A stretch of DNA of 64,000 nt from Rhizobium sp. RU36D (GCF_900176345.1 NZ_FWXU01000020.1:1-64000); one strand, 5' to 3'; positions 50,812-61,383 are shown, numbered from the stretch's first letter. Made by a program: numbers and translations. Notes: generated by a model from the letters alone, not told the origin.

Positions 50812-51876
50812 TCAAAGCTTCGGGCGCGCCAGCTTCATCATCGTGGTGGTGAGATGGCGCGGCGCGCTCAGGCCGACCGGCAGCATGAAGCGGGAAGCAC
50901 TTCCCGATAGTCCCGGCGGCAGGCTTGTTAGCGGCAAGCCGTGATCCATACCCTCGACAACAAGAAACTCGATGAGTGTCCGACCGGCCTCGTCTTTCCA
51001 AACGAGGGCCTTATGGCCCTTGACGATCACAGTCTCGGTTTTATCCTCAGCAAGGCCGTAGACGTCGAGCCATTGGCGCAGGCTCTGATGGGCATTGACG
51101 ACATTGACGACCGTATCGGATGCGCCGTGCCAGATGGAAATCAGCGGGCGACGGGCCAGCTGCGGCGACACCAGACGGACCAGATCTCCCCATTCCGATG
51201 CTGTGCGTGCCGTCCCCTTCTTCATCACCTGGAGCGCCGACATCGCGTCACGCGCGGCACCGAAGGGCAGGCCGCCGACGATCTGGCCGCCGGCGAAGCG
51301 TTCCGGATAGGTCGCCAGCAGGGCCGACGCCATGGCGCCGCCGGCCGAGAGCCCCTGGACATAGATATGTTCTGGCGCGATCGGGTGACGCCGACACATG
51401 TCATCGATCATCTGCCGGATCGACATCAACTCGCCCCTGTCTCGCGCCACCGCACTGGGTCGAAACCAGTTGAAGCAAAGATTGCTGTTGTTGCTCTGCC
51501 GTTGCTCGGCAAACAGCACGGCAAATCCCTTTTCCCGGGCAATGCTGGTCCAGCCGCTGGCCCGATCGAAATCCACCGCTGACTGCAGGCAACCGTGCAA
51601 CACGACCACCAGCGGTGAATCTGCTGCCAGCCGGGCGGGCACATATTCCAGCATGCGTAAGTGCCCGGGATTGCTGCCAAACGTGGCCACTTCGATCAGC
51701 CGTCTGACGGGCCTGGTGGTCCTCGGTGGTCGCGCCTTCGCTACTTTCACCGGACTAGCCGGTTTTGCCTTCGCACGGATTTTCCCGGCCGATCGCATCG
51801 CCTTGCCAACGGCGTTTTGCCATTGCCGCGACTGGCGCAGCAAAGACGAGAGGCTCGTGGGAAACTTCATGCGCAT
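50812..51876 (-). CDS. PHB depolymerase-family esterase
   Basis: 354 aa. Alpha/beta-hydrolase with the lipase box GLSAGGA (catalytic Ser) and a preceding VVVLHGCLQSAVDFD oxyanion region; Asp in SIWHGASDTVV and His in VEGMDHGLPL complete the triad. Similar to type-1 extracellular catalytic domains, but no clear signal peptide: the N-terminus is basic and polar, so it may stay cytoplasmic. GGAAGGT seven bases before ATG 51876 fixes the start. Substrate may be polyester or a small ester. Confidence 0.85.
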   Translation of the reverse strand: MRMKFPTSLSSLLRQSRQWQNAVGKAMRSAGKIRAKAKPASPVKVAKARPPRTTRPVRRLIEVATFGSNPGHLRMLEYVPARLAADSPLVVVLHGCLQSAVDFDRASGWTSIAREKGFAVLFAEQRQSNNSNLCFNWFRPSAVARDRGELMSIRQMIDDMCRRHPIAPEHIYVQGLSAGGAMASALLATYPERFAGGQIVGGLPFGAARDAMSALQVMKKGTARTASEWGDLVRLVSPQLARRPLISIWHGASDTVVNVVNAHQSLRQWLDVYGLAEDKTETVIVKGHKALVWKDEAGRTLIEFLVVEGMDHGLPLTSLPPGLSGSASRFMLPVGLSAPRHLTTTMMKLARPKL

Positions 51877-52071
51877 TCGCTCTACCTTCCGCGACCTTGA
51901 AACAAGGCCGTCTTTAACCGTCGGCCAAGCCAGCCAAAGGCATGCATTAAGGCGTGTTCGCCCGGGAATCTGCAACTCACCTTCCGTCTAATGTTGCAAC
52001 GCAGCAATAGTAGGGCAGGTTTTGCACAGAGTGCTGACAGAATTGCATCGATGTGGACGCATTGAGCATGA

Positions 52072-52096
52072 GGAACCGAAGGTCCCGTTGCGCGTT
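52072..52096 (+). promoter_or_regulatory. EcfG general-stress promoter
   Basis: GGAAC (52072-52076) and CGTT (52093-52096) are 16 bp apart, an exact match to the alphaproteobacterial EcfG consensus. It lies about 20 bp before the next start codon. Confidence 0.65.
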
Positions 52097-52117
52097 AAGC
52101 GGATCTGGAGGTGCATA

Positions 52118-52309
52118 ATGCAGACCACTATCGACCATCCGATCGAGCCCGCCGCCGCTCCCCATTTCAAGGTCGTCAGCGTCGCCGAATTCTGCCGGAA
52201 GTTTCGTCTGAATCCGAAAGAAGAGCGACGACTGCGATTGCTGTTTGGCGCCACGGCGCGCGAGCACGAATTGCTGCGGCATGCCACGCGCGAGCCGCGC
52301 TTCCGCTAG
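52118..52309 (+). CDS. small stress-linked basic protein
   Basis: 63 aa. Hydrophilic, basic C-terminal half (AEFCRKFRLNPKEERRLRLL, FGATAREHELLRHATREPRF). No membrane segment. GGAGGTG precedes ATG 52118. An exact EcfG promoter directly upstream implies induction under general stress. Such small basic proteins are frequent EcfG targets in rhizobia; function unknown. Confidence 0.7.
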   Translation: MQTTIDHPIEPAAAPHFKVVSVAEFCRKFRLNPKEERRLRLLFGATAREHELLRHATREPRFR

Positions 52310-52394
52310 TGGTGTCCAATACTCGTTTTTGTGATTTCTCGTTCCAGCAGCGATCGGTTAGCCTTTCCTTGTAAACATGCGAAAGGAGAATGAC

Positions 52395-52610
52395 ATGAAA
52401 ACAGTTCTCGTAATCGCCGCTGCTATCGGCCTTTCTACCTCTGTCGCCTCGGCAGAGTGCATGGGCTATAACAAGGTGACCGCATCCGTGGACGTCGATC
52501 GGGAGATCAAGACGGCCAGCATTTCGAAGGTGCCGTTGGTACCGGCAGAGCAGGCAATGCTATCGAAAAAGGATAGCAAGACCGACGTTCCGGTCGAAGC
52601 CGCCGAGTAA
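52395..52610 (+). CDS. small secreted protein
   Basis: 71 aa. Signal peptide MKTVLVIAAAIGLSTSVASA with cleavage near ASA-EC. The mature 50 residues hold an early Cys (ECMGYNKVTASVDVDREIKT) and no known domain. AAAGGAG precedes ATG 52395. A terminator follows, so it is a single-gene unit. Function unknown. Confidence 0.7.
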   Translation: MKTVLVIAAAIGLSTSVASAECMGYNKVTASVDVDREIKTASISKVPLVPAEQAMLSKKDSKTDVPVEAAE

Positions 52611-52640
52611 TCTCGTACCAGCTCAAAATTCGCTCATGGC

Positions 52641-52677
52641 TTAGCCGGTTGTCGCAAGACTGCCGGCTAATTTGTTT
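52641..52677 (+). terminator. terminator of the 71-aa secreted protein gene
   Basis: TTAGCCGG and CCGGCTAA form an eight-base stem with a 14-nt loop, followed by TTTGTTT, 30 bp after the stop. Confidence 0.65.
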
Positions 52678-52784
52678 GCGGCGGCGGAAACCCGGGCTTG
52701 CAGGCCCATCACTGCAAATGTGAATTTCCGGGGAACCACGATCAGCTTCAGACATTTGCCCATCAGCAGAGAATGGAGTGCATC

Positions 52785-53546
52785 ATGAAACCGATCCTGA
52801 TTGCGGCGAGCGTTCTCGCCTCCGCGCTGGTGTTGTTCGTGAGTGGAATGGTCGCCGCGACGATGATCTACACATCGGGTGTTCAGCCGCATCAGTTTGC
52901 GGGGCTGGATGCGGCAGATCTTTGGACCGATACGCCTGTTGCCGTGGACAAGAATAAGCAGACATTCGAGCGCGTTGGGCAGGAGACCACTGCCGCTGAG
53001 CAGCCTGCGGCGCAACCGGCGGAGCAGACAACCGTACAAAACGCGGTGACTGAGGTGACGGGCCAGACCCCGGATGCAGTTCCGGCCGTGGATTCGGCAT
53101 CATCCTCGGCCAGAGTTCCGGCTGAGGCGATGCCTGAGGATACTGCTCCCGTTCTGAACGAAGAGCATATTGCCTGGTGCCAGAATCGCTATCGCTCCTA
53201 CAATCCCGCCGACAACAGCTATCGCCCTTATAGCGGTGGCCTCCGGTCCTGCGTTTCCCCGTACCTTGATCAGGCCGGCATCGATACAGCCGTTGCATCT
53301 GAGGAAGAGCCCTATCCGGAGCAAGAGGCACAACTCACGACGATCGCCGATCACGCGAACCGCCGCGATGCTGCAGAGTACGAACTCTTACCGGAGGTTC
53401 AGACCATCTCGACGCGGGGTGGAGCTGTGGATGACTATGCCGTTTGGGAGCATCAGGAGCGTTGCTCTGCCATGTATCGCTCGTACCGGCCAGAAGATAA
53501 CAGCTACCAGCCCTATTACGGCGGCCCGCGTCGTCAGTGCGAATAA
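52785..53546 (+). CDS. BA14K-like membrane-anchored protein with two repeats
   Basis: 253 aa. N-terminal membrane helix (PILIAASVLASALVLFVSGM), a Thr/Glu/Pro-rich linker, then two BA14K-like modules: HIAWCQNRYRSYNPADNSYR and HQERCSAMYRSYRPEDNSYQ, each ending in a GG-x-R/LR(S/Q)C turn. BA14K proteins of Brucella and rhizobia are surface-linked and bind glycans in some cases. Two copies in one chain is unusual. GGAG precedes ATG 52785. Confidence 0.82.
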   Translation: MKPILIAASVLASALVLFVSGMVAATMIYTSGVQPHQFAGLDAADLWTDTPVAVDKNKQTFERVGQETTAAEQPAAQPAEQTTVQNAVTEVTGQTPDAVPAVDSASSSARVPAEAMPEDTAPVLNEEHIAWCQNRYRSYNPADNSYRPYSGGLRSCVSPYLDQAGIDTAVASEEEPYPEQEAQLTTIADHANRRDAAEYELLPEVQTISTRGGAVDDYAVWEHQERCSAMYRSYRPEDNSYQPYYGGPRRQCE

Positions 53547-53568
53547 GCGAAAAGCGCCCCAAAACGCC

Positions 53569-53592
53569 GAATGCCGCCCGGAGGCGGCATTC
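53569..53592 (-). terminator. terminator downstream of the tRNA
   Basis: GAATGCCGCC and GGCGGCATTC form a ten-base stem with a four-base loop. On the minus strand it is followed by GGCGTTTT, so it ends the tRNA-Pro transcript; it also lies 23 bp after the BA14K-like stop. Confidence 0.7.
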
Positions 53593-53619
53593 AGAAAACT
53601 AGGGAATTCAAGGATTTAA

Positions 53620-53696
<77 letters not shown>

Positions 53697-53876
53697 ACCT
53701 GCCCTTACGGCTCGCTTCGTTTATTGTTTTCGGCCTGCCCGCGCAAGAGATAAAATCGATCCCTGCACAAAAAACGAGATGGTGGCGTGTGTATTCCCGA
53801 CAGGGCGCATCCACGTCAGAGTTGCCGCCGCCAGCGCCCAAACGCAACGATCATAAATAACTGCCGAACAGCAGCC
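53697..53876. other. merR - tRNA intergenic region
   Basis: 180 bp with an AT-rich centre (near 53720-53770) that should hold the tRNA promoter on the minus strand. No gene is seen. Confidence 0.5.
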
Positions 53877-54434
53877 TCAGCGGACCTGATCCAGCAGTCG
53901 CTTGCATTCCAAAAGGTCAAACAAGGCTTCCTGCAGCAGCGCCCTGTCTTCCTTGGCCATGACTGCCTTGTCGGACATTATTTCTGGCATATCATCGTGA
54001 CCGCCGCCGCCGAAGCCGAAGAACCGGCCGCTGACCTTAACCTTTGGACGACCCACGATCTGGTCATCCTCGGCTGGCCCCATCTTCGGTTCGTCCACCC
54101 GTGCTGCCGGTCCTGCGGCGACCAGCGCCTCAAGGGTGGCAAGATCGCCTGATGCGACCGCCATCACGAACTTGTTGCCGTTGGTCTTCAGCAGCTTCTG
54201 TACACCCTTGATGGTGTAGCCGTGATCATAGAGCAGATGCCGGATGCCCTTCAGCAGTTCCACATCGTCAGGTCGGTAGTAACGCCGGCCGCCACCGCGC
54301 TTTAGCGGCTTGATCTGCGGAAAACGGGTTTCCCAGAAGCGCAACACATGCTGCGGCAGGTCCAGATCATCGGCAACTTCGCTGATGGTGCGAAATGCGT
54401 CTGGGCTTTTTTCCAACTCGCCGTTGTCCACCAT
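53877..54434 (-). CDS. MerR family transcriptional regulator
   Basis: 185 aa. N-terminal MerR winged [59 protein letters not shown]. No metal-binding Cys set follows; the C-terminal region is Gly-rich ([12 protein letters not shown]) then helical. It lies about 100 bp after ihfA on the same strand, a conserved alphaproteobacterial order. Confidence 0.9.
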   Translation of the reverse strand: MVDNGELEKSPDAFRTISEVADDLDLPQHVLRFWETRFPQIKPLKRGGGRRYYRPDDVELLKGIRHLLYDHGYTIKGVQKLLKTNGNKFVMAVASGDLATLEALVAAGPAARVDEPKMGPAEDDQIVGRPKVKVSGRFFGFGGGGHDDMPEIMSDKAVMAKEDRALLQEALFDLLECKRLLDQVR

Positions 54435-54538
54435 TGGCCATCCTGGTCGCGTCGTCGCGACTCGTCTTATTCGAGTTGTTCAGTCTGCGGGTTTCCGGAT
54501 CGGAAGCAAAGTCTCGATACGACCGCGCGGCCGCTTAC

Positions 54539-54877
54539 TTATGCAGCAGGATTTTGCGGCTTCTGCTTGGCCTTGCGGGAGACATGGGCGCGCAGGATGC
54601 GCTGTTTCAGAACGTTGGAGGCCTTGAAGGTCATGACGCGGCGCGGAGAGATCGGCACCTCCTCGCCAGTCTTCGGATTACGACCGATTCGCTCGTTCTT
54701 GCTGCGGACCTGGAAGGTCGCGAAAGACGAGAGCTTGACGGTTTCGCCGCGGACGATCGCGTTGCAGATCTCGTCAATCACGGTCTCCACGAGCTCAGCC
54801 GACTCCGTCCGCGAAAGCCCAACCTTCCTGAAGACCGATTCCGCCAAATCCGCCCGCGTCACTGTCTTTCCGGCCAT
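54539..54877 (-). CDS. ihfA: integration host factor subunit alpha
   Basis: 112 aa. Forms a heterodimer with IHF-beta and sharply bends DNA. Begins [20 protein letters not shown]; the DNA arm is [20 protein letters not shown] with its intercalating Pro. A longer basic C-terminus ([15 protein letters not shown]) is usual in Rhizobiales. It is the only IHF subunit in the window. Confidence 0.95.
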   Translation of the reverse strand: MAGKTVTRADLAESVFRKVGLSRTESAELVETVIDEICNAIVRGETVKLSSFATFQVRSKNERIGRNPKTGEEVPISPRRVMTFKASNVLKQRILRAHVSRKAKQKPQNPAA

Positions 54878-54982
54878 GGTCCCCGCCCAGTCCCGTTCTG
54901 TTTATCTCGAAGCGGGGTGAGAGTATTGCCGTTGACCACAGCGGTCAAGCGCTTGTTCAACATCCTCAATTTCGATTTGCTA

Positions 54983-55954
54983 TCACCAGCGCAGCAGGAT
55001 CGCACCCCAGGTAAAGCCGCCGCCCATCGCTTCCAGCATCAGGAGATCGCCCTCCTTGATGCGGCCATCGCCGGCAGCCACAGCCAGTGCCAGCGGGATG
55101 GATGCCGCCGAGGTGTTTCCGTGCAGATCCACCGTCACGACGACCTTCTCCAAGGGAATGCCGAGCTTCTTCGCCGAACCGTCGATGATGCGCTTGTTGG
55201 CCTGGTGCGGCACCAGCCAGTCAATGTCGTCAGCCTTGGTACCGGTGGCATCGAAGGCCGCCTCGATCACGTCGGTGATCATGCCGACCGCATGCTTGAA
55301 CACTTCGCGGCCTTCCATGCGCAGATGGCCGACCGTGCCCGTCGTCGATGGGCCGCCATCGACATAAAGCTTGTCCTTGTTGATACCATCGGAGCGCAGT
55401 TGCGATGTCAGGACGCCGCGATCGGCCACAGTCCCCTCGCCTTCCACTCCTTCCAGCACCAGCGCGCCGGCACCGTCGCCGAACAGGACGCAGGTCGTGC
55501 GGTCCTTCCAGTCGAGGATTCGCGAGAAGGTCTCGGCGCCGATGACCAGCACGCGCTTGGCCATGCCGCCGCGAATATAGAGATCGGCGGTCGACAGAGC
55601 GTAGACGAAGCCGGTGCAAACAGCCTGCAGGTCAAAGGCAAAGCCGTGGCGCATGCCGAGCCGGTTCTGAATGTTCACGGCCGTCGCAGGAAAGGTATTG
55701 TCCGGTGTTGAGGTCGCGACGATGATCAGATCAATGTCATCGGGCGTCAGGCCCGCTCGGTCGAGCGCCTCGCGCGCCGCAGCCTCTCCAAGGGAAGCCG
55801 TGGTTTCGCCGTCCCCGGCGATATAGCGCTGACGAATACCGGTGCGCTGCACGATCCATTCGTCGGATGTCTCGACCAGATCTTCCAAGTCACGATTGGT
55901 CACCACCCGCTTCGGGAGCGATGCCCCGAAACCGCGCACCACAGAACGAATCAT
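54983..55954 (-). CDS. fabH: beta-ketoacyl-ACP synthase III
   Basis: 323 aa. Starts fatty acid synthesis by condensing acetyl-CoA with malonyl-ACP. Catalytic Cys113 in [12 protein letters not shown], His in [11 protein letters not shown] and Asn in [16 protein letters not shown] 55954 is preferred: GGGGTG lies eight bases before it, while ATG 55960 is only two bases away. It follows plsX by 19 bp, the standard operon. Confidence 0.97.
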   Translation of the reverse strand: MIRSVVRGFGASLPKRVVTNRDLEDLVETSDEWIVQRTGIRQRYIAGDGETTASLGEAAAREALDRAGLTPDDIDLIIVATSTPDNTFPATAVNIQNRLGMRHGFAFDLQAVCTGFVYALSTADLYIRGGMAKRVLVIGAETFSRILDWKDRTTCVLFGDGAGALVLEGVEGEGTVADRGVLTSQLRSDGINKDKLYVDGGPSTTGTVGHLRMEGREVFKHAVGMITDVIEAAFDATGTKADDIDWLVPHQANKRIIDGSAKKLGIPLEKVVVTVDLHGNTSAASIPLALAVAAGDGRIKEGDLLMLEAMGGGFTWGAILLRW

Positions 55955-55973
55955 TTGCATTACACCCCGTCGA

Positions 55974-57020
55974 TCATGCCGCTTCGGGTCCAGCACTGGA
56001 CGAGTGACGTGCATGATATCGTTTCAAGTCGTTTTCTATTTTCTGGGTCAGGCCGTTGCGGGCCATGTCGTAGCCGACCTCGATGGCCGCGGCAAAGCCC
56101 TCGGCGGTGGCGCCGCCATGGCTCTTGATGACGATCCCGTTCAAGCCGAGGAACACGCCGCCATTGACCTTGCTCGGGTCGAGCTTTTCGCGCAGCCGAT
56201 CGAAGGCCGCCTTGGCAAAGAGGTAACCAATGCGTGCCAGCAGCGTGCGCGACATGGCTGCGCGCAGATATTCCGCGATCTGCTTGGCCGTACCTTCGGC
56301 CGTCTTCAGCGCGATATTGCCGGTGAAGCCTTCGGTGACGACGACATCGACCGTGCCTTTGCCCAGGTCGTCGCCTTCGACAAAGCCGTAATATTCGATC
56401 GTGTCCAGCCCGGCTTCGCGAATGAGACGCCCGGCCTCCTTAACCTCTTCCTGGCCCTTGATCTCTTCGACACCGACATTCAGGAGGCCAACCGAGGGCT
56501 TCTCGATTTCGAAGAGAGCCCGCGCCATGGCGCCGCCCATCAGGGCAAAATCGAGCAGTTGCTGGGCATCGGCGCCGATGGTGGCGCCGACATCGAGCAC
56601 GATGCTTTCGCCCGTCGATGTCGGCCAGATCGCCGCAATTGCCGGCCGCTCGATCGTGGCCATGGTGCGCAGGCAGAACTTGGCCATAGCCATCAGGGCG
56701 CCGGTGTTTCCGGCTGAGACAACGACATCGGCATTGCCGGTCTTGACCGCCTCGATGCTGCGCCACATGCTCGACACGTAGCGGCCACGGCGAAGAGCCT
56801 GGCTTGGCTTCTCATCCATTGTGACCGCGACTTCGCAGTCATGAAATACCGATTTTTCCTTCAATTTCGGATAGGAAGCCAGAAGCGGCTCGATCTTGGC
56901 CCTCTGCCCGTAGAGCAGGAACGTCACATCCGGATGTCGCTCAAGCGCTTTTGCCGCACCGGGAATGACGACCTCGGGACCGAAATCGCCGCCCATCACA
57001 TCGAGAGAAATTCTGACCAC
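55974..57020 (-). CDS. plsX: phosphate acyltransferase PlsX
   Basis: 348 aa. Makes acyl phosphate from acyl-ACP for glycerophospholipid synthesis. Signatures: [64 protein letters not shown] and the Lys/Gly-rich [15 protein letters not shown]. Cytoplasmic, membrane-associated. Upstream are DUF177 and CBP3; downstream fabH, ihfA and merR, the classic alphaproteobacterial run. Confidence 0.97.
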   Translation of the reverse strand: MVRISLDVMGGDFGPEVVIPGAAKALERHPDVTFLLYGQRAKIEPLLASYPKLKEKSVFHDCEVAVTMDEKPSQALRRGRYVSSMWRSIEAVKTGNADVVVSAGNTGALMAMAKFCLRTMATIERPAIAAIWPTSTGESIVLDVGATIGADAQQLLDFALMGGAMARALFEIEKPSVGLLNVGVEEIKGQEEVKEAGRLIREAGLDTIEYYGFVEGDDLGKGTVDVVVTEGFTGNIALKTAEGTAKQIAEYLRAAMSRTLLARIGYLFAKAAFDRLREKLDPSKVNGGVFLGLNGIVIKSHGGATAEGFAAAIEVGYDMARNGLTQKIENDLKRYHARHSSSAGPEAA

Positions 57021-57129
57021 GCTCGCCTGATCCTTGTTTTTCGCTTACCGGCGAAATTTCGGCCAAAATACCGTTTTCGCGGTCCCGTACAACTGGTTTG
57101 TGGCCAAAGTCCGATGGGTTTTCCTGGAT

Positions 57130-57699
57130 TTATTTGTCTTTCCAGTCTTTCAACACGGCGAAGGGCGAAGGCCGCTTGGGTTCCACTGCTTCCTCACCAA
57201 GGGCCGCTGGCAGTTCGGCGCCCGGCTTGCGCGGATAGGGGTCGATGTCCAGCGCGGCGAATTCCGCAACCAGCGCGCCGGCATCGATCGTGTCGCCGAC
57301 GAAGGTCTCGGGAAGATCGGGACCATCGGGATCCAGCACCATCTCACCGCTTTCGTCCGTGACGATGCGCGCCAGCTTGGAACCCTCCGGCACGAAGATC
57401 TGGTCGACCTCCTGGTTCAAGGTCGTCACGACAGGCTCGAGCGAAACGACACAGGCCTGCGTGATCTCACCCTTCAGACGCCCGCGGATCCGCACGCCGT
57501 CCTTCTTCCAGCGGGCGATCTGCAATTCAGCCGACAGGCCGTTGACCGCCTCGACCTTCCAGAGGCGCGCCAGTCCATCTCGCTCCGTTGCATCGGCCTC
57601 GATGCGAACCGTGACCGGATTGACGGAGATATGGCCTACCTTCACCAGATAGGAAAATGGCGGACGATCGCCCGTGGGCGCCTCGGTCTTTTTCATCAT
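57130..57699 (-). CDS. DUF177 (YceD-like) protein
   Basis: 189 aa. Family associated with 23S rRNA accumulation in other bacteria and plants. Signatures are the middle QACVVSLEPVVTTLNQEVDQ and a Pro/Asp-rich part ending FVGDTIDAGALVAEFAALDI, DPYPRKPG. The ribosomal L32 gene that follows it elsewhere is absent here. Its ATG overlaps the CBP3 stop (ATGA), so translation is coupled. Confidence 0.9.
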   Translation of the reverse strand: MMKKTEAPTGDRPPFSYLVKVGHISVNPVTVRIEADATERDGLARLWKVEAVNGLSAELQIARWKKDGVRIRGRLKGEITQACVVSLEPVVTTLNQEVDQIFVPEGSKLARIVTDESGEMVLDPDGPDLPETFVGDTIDAGALVAEFAALDIDPYPRKPGAELPAALGEEAVEPKRPSPFAVLKDWKDK

Positions 57700-58238
57700 G
57701 CACCTCCAGGCACTGGAAATCTCAGCGACCCCGTCTCAAGAAGTTCTCCCGGCATCGCGGCCAGCGCCTCGTCTGTCTTCATCATCCAGTCGGCGAGCAG
57801 ACCCATGTCGTGCCCGTCTTCGCTGGTTTCAGGATATATATTGCGGCGAAGGGCCGCCGCCAATTGCTGCACGTCTCTTTGATCGAGTGCCGCCGCATAA
57901 GATTCCAGCCGGCCGTAGAACATGCCGGCCAGTTTCTTCATGCGCTTGGGCACACCCTGGTCACCAATCCCGAGCTCCCTGATGGAGTGGTCGATATCCT
58001 GGAAGAAGGCATCGACTATTTCCTGCGCCAGCTCCTGGCCGCTGGTCTCGGCGCTGCGGGTACGCCGGAAAAACAGGATCATGACGATCGACAGCAGTTC
58101 GAATCGGCCCATCACGGTATCAGGGACATCCATCGCCAGATAAAACACGGGTTGGCGGGCCACCCCGGTCAAGGCTTCATACTGCCGGTGGACGATGATC
58201 TGGTTGTGTCTTTTCTGGCGAAAGAACCCGAAGATCAT
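57696..58238 (-). CDS. ubiquinol-cytochrome c chaperone family protein (CBP3-like)
   Basis: 180 aa. CBP3 chaperone domain: YLAMDVPDTVMGRFELLSIV, MILFFRRTRSAETSGQELAQ, EIVDAFFQDIDHSIRELGIG, DQGVPKRMKKLAGMFYGRL. Assists assembly of cytochrome b in the bc1 complex in mitochondria; bacterial role inferred. First gene of the plsX-fabH run, divergent from bamE. GGAAG precedes the ATG. Confidence 0.92.
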   Translation of the reverse strand: MIFGFFRQKRHNQIIVHRQYEALTGVARQPVFYLAMDVPDTVMGRFELLSIVMILFFRRTRSAETSGQELAQEIVDAFFQDIDHSIRELGIGDQGVPKRMKKLAGMFYGRLESYAAALDQRDVQQLAAALRRNIYPETSEDGHDMGLLADWMMKTDEALAAMPGELLETGSLRFPVPGGA

Positions 58239-58526
58239 TTATTCTTCCAGATTTGGCGGGGGAAGCGGGCTGGCGCATCCCGGCCTTGTTGCATGATTTT
58301 AAAAGCTGGTTTACCGAAGCAGACGTGAATTGCAATGCCTGTCGTGGGAACCCGACGGCGTTTGACGGCCGCCGTGCCGTTGCGCTATTTCCCACACTTC
58401 AGCGAAAAACAGCTGGCTGGCCACTTGCCAGGGCGCATGCATCGCGGAATGGCCACATTCGTGTGGAGTAGAGTTTCCTCGCGGCATCTGCGCGAGCCAA
58501 GCGTTATGGGAGACGTGTCTTTGGGA

Positions 58527-59015
58527 ATGCGGTTTTACAGTTCGGACAGGAATATCCTGAGGGTTGCCGCGGTGGCGCTGGTCGTTTCCACCACTGGCCT
58601 GGCGGGATGCACCACCGGCGAGGTCTTCCATAACGGCTATGTCGTGGACAAGCAGGCGCTTGAACTCGTGCCTGTGGGCTCGAGCCGCGAACAGGTTCTG
58701 CTGTCGCTTGGAACGCCGTCAACCACGGCGACCTTCGACGGCGAAGTGTTCTACTACATCTCGCAGCAGCGCACGCGTTCGGCGGCCTTCATGAAGCCGC
58801 GCCTCGTCGACCAGCAGGTGCTGGCCATCTATTTCGACAAGGAGGGCGTGGTGAGCCAGCGTGCGAACTACACCATGCAGGACGGCAAGCTGTTCGATAC
58901 GATTTCACGCACCACTCCGACCGGCGGCAAGGACCTTACATTCCTGCAGCAGATTCTGGCGGGCGGCACCGCCGGTGCGGCAAACAGCGTGCGCAACATG
59001 TTCGGCGGCATGTAA
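58527..59015 (+). CDS. bamE: outer membrane protein assembly factor BamE
   Basis: 162 aa lipoprotein with lipobox GLAGC (Cys about residue 27). SmpA/OmlA domain: ALELVPVGSSREQVLLSLGT, FYYISQQRTRSAAFMKPRLV, LAIYFDKEGVVSQRANYTMQ. Part of the BAM complex that inserts beta-barrel proteins. ATG 58527 begins the signal peptide; ATG 58506 is in frame but would add MGDVSLG. Divergent from the CBP3 gene. A strong terminator follows. Confidence 0.92.
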   Translation: MRFYSSDRNILRVAAVALVVSTTGLAGCTTGEVFHNGYVVDKQALELVPVGSSREQVLLSLGTPSTTATFDGEVFYYISQQRTRSAAFMKPRLVDQQVLAIYFDKEGVVSQRANYTMQDGKLFDTISRTTPTGGKDLTFLQQILAGGTAGAANSVRNMFGGM

Positions 59016-59037
59016 GAGCCGCACTTCTTTCTATACG

Positions 59038-59076
59038 AAGGCCCGCGGAAAGCGATTTCCGCGGGCCTTTCTTTTG
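59038..59076 (+). terminator. intrinsic terminator of bamE
   Basis: AAGGCCCGCGGAAA and TTTCCGCGGGCCTT pair perfectly over 14 bases with a GCGA tetraloop, followed by TCTTTT. It lies 23 bp after bamE and also faces the convergent hppA. Confidence 0.9.
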
Positions 59077-59090
59077 CGTCGTAAACCTGA

Positions 59091-61229
59091 TCAGTGCGCC
59101 AGCACGGCCAGCAGCAACAGGGCCACGATGTTGGTGATCTTGATGGCCGGGTTGACGGCCGGACCGGCCGTGTCCTTGTAGGGGTCACCGACGGTATCGC
59201 CCGTCACCGACGCCTTGTGGGCATCCGAGCCCTTCATGTGACGGGTGCCGTCCTTGTCGACGAAGCCATCCTCAAAGCTCTTCTTGGCATTGTCCCAGGC
59301 GCCCCCGCCTGAGGTCATGGAGATCGCCACGAAAAGGCCGTTGACGATCACGCCGAGCAGCGAGGCACCAAGAGCCGCGAAGGCGGACGCCTTGGAGCCG
59401 GAAATCACCAGCACGCCGAAATACACGACGAGGGGTGCGAGCACCGGCAGCAAGGACGGAATGATCATTTCGCGGATCGCCGCCTTGGTCAGCATATCCA
59501 CGGCGCGACCATAGTCCGGCCGTTCGGTGCCCTGCATGATGCCAGGCTTTTCCTTGAACTGGCGGCGGACTTCTTCCACGATCGAACCGGCCGCACGGCC
59601 GACCGCCGTCATGGCAATGCCTCCGAAGAGGTAAGGGATGAGGCCGCCGAAGATCAGGCCGGCAACCACATAGGGGTTGGACAGGTCGAAATTGATTTCG
59701 CCGATACCTTCGAAATAGGGATATTGCGTCGCATTGGCGGCGAAATACCGGAGGTCATTGGCATAGGCGGCAAACAGCACGAGGGCGCCGAGACCGGCCG
59801 AGCCGATCGCATAGCCTTTGGTGACGGCCTTGGTGGTGTTTCCGACCGCGTCCAGCGCGTCGGTGGTCTTGCGGACTTCAGGGGGAAGTTCCGACATCTC
59901 GGCGATGCCGCCGGCATTGTCTGTTACCGGGCCGAAGGCGTCGAGCGCCACGATCATCCCGGCAAGACCAAGCATGGTGGTAACAGCGATGGCCGTGCCG
60001 AAAAGGCCGCCCAGCAGGTAGGTAAAGATGATCCCGCCGACGATGACGATGGCCGGCAGTGCGGTTGACTCCAGGGAAACAGCCAGACCCTGGATGACGT
60101 TGGTGCCATGTCCCGTTACGGAAGCCTGGGCAATGGAGTTCACCGGCCGCTTGTTGGTGCCGGTGTAGTATTCGGTGATCACGACGATCAGGGCGGTCAC
60201 GACGAGGCCGAGCACGCCGCAGAAGAACAGGTTCTTGCCGGTGACCGCCTGGCCATCCACATCGCCGATCGAGCCCCAGCCGATGGTGAGCGAGGTTGCC
60301 GCGGCAAGTCCCAGGATCGACAGGATGCCGGTGACGATCAGCCCCTTGTACAGGGCGCCCATGATGGAGCCATTGGCGCCGAGCTTGACGAAGAAGGTGC
60401 CGATGATGGAGGTAATGATGCAGGCGCCGCAGATTGCGAGCGGATAGACCATCGTGACATCAAGGGTCGCCGAGCCTGCAAAGAAGATTGCGGCCAGGAC
60501 CATCGTGGCGACGACCGACACCGCATAGGTTTCAAACAGGTCTGCCGCCATACCGGCGCAGTCGCCGACATTGTCCCCGACATTGTCTGCGATGGTTGCC
60601 GGGTTGCGCGGGTCGTCTTCCGGAATACCGGCTTCGACCTTGCCTACGAGGTCCCCGCCCACATCGGCGCCCTTGGTGAAGATGCCGCCACCCAGGCGGG
60701 CGAAGATGGAGATGAGCGACGCGCCGAAACCCAGCGCCACGAGCGCATCGATGACGACGCGCGAGCCGGTGGCGTGACCCATCAGGGATGTCAGGATGAA
60801 GTAGTAGATGGCGACGCCGAGAAGCGCCAGGCCAGCCACCAGCATGCCGGTGATCGCGCCCGACTTGAAGGCGATATCAAGACCGGCGGCAAGGCTCTGG
60901 GACGAGGCCTGCGCGGTGCGAACATTGGCGCGCACGGAGACGTGCATGCCGATGAAGCCAGCCGCTCCGGACAGGACGGCACCGATGAGGAAGCCGATGG
61001 CCGCAGTCCCCGACAAAAGCAGCCATGTTCCGATGAAGACCACGACGCCGACAATGGCGATGGTCATGTATTGCCGCGCAAGATAAGCCTGCGCGCCTTC
61101 GCGAATATAACCGGCGATTTCCTGCATGCGGGCATTGCCCTGGTCGGCGGCCAGCACCGACTGGGTCGCCCAGGCGGCATAGGCCACCGACAGCAAACCG
61201 CAAATAATAACGCCTACAATAACTGTCAT
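59091..61229 (-). CDS. hppA: proton-translocating pyrophosphatase, K+-independent
   Basis: 712 aa with about 15-16 membrane helices. Pumps H+ using pyrophosphate hydrolysis. PPi-binding Asp/Lys motifs: [40 protein letters not shown] and late [17 protein letters not shown]. The residue pair in [10 protein letters not shown] has Lys where K+-dependent pumps have Ala, so the enzyme should not need K+. AAGGAGG precedes ATG 61229. Confidence 0.96.
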   Translation of the reverse strand: MTVIVGVIICGLLSVAYAAWATQSVLAADQGNARMQEIAGYIREGAQAYLARQYMTIAIVGVVVFIGTWLLLSGTAAIGFLIGAVLSGAAGFIGMHVSVRANVRTAQASSQSLAAGLDIAFKSGAITGMLVAGLALLGVAIYYFILTSLMGHATGSRVVIDALVALGFGASLISIFARLGGGIFTKGADVGGDLVGKVEAGIPEDDPRNPATIADNVGDNVGDCAGMAADLFETYAVSVVATMVLAAIFFAGSATLDVTMVYPLAICGACIITSIIGTFFVKLGANGSIMGALYKGLIVTGILSILGLAAATSLTIGWGSIGDVDGQAVTGKNLFFCGVLGLVVTALIVVITEYYTGTNKRPVNSIAQASVTGHGTNVIQGLAVSLESTALPAIVIVGGIIFTYLLGGLFGTAIAVTTMLGLAGMIVALDAFGPVTDNAGGIAEMSELPPEVRKTTDALDAVGNTTKAVTKGYAIGSAGLGALVLFAAYANDLRYFAANATQYPYFEGIGEINFDLSNPYVVAGLIFGGLIPYLFGGIAMTAVGRAAGSIVEEVRRQFKEKPGIMQGTERPDYGRAVDMLTKAAIREMIIPSLLPVLAPLVVYFGVLVISGSKASAFAALGASLLGVIVNGLFVAISMTSGGGAWDNAKKSFEDGFVDKDGTRHMKGSDAHKASVTGDTVGDPYKDTAGPAVNPAIKITNIVALLLLAVLAH

Positions 61230-61383
61230 TCCCGCATTCCTCCTTATCGCCCGCACGTCATGTACGGGACGCTAGTTCCCTTAGCGGGACTCGCCCCCTC
61301 CTGGGCTTATCCAACTCCCGGGCGAGATTGCGTTCATGATGTCGCGGCGTCAAGCCCCGCAATTCTCTTGATTTTTGCGGGTA

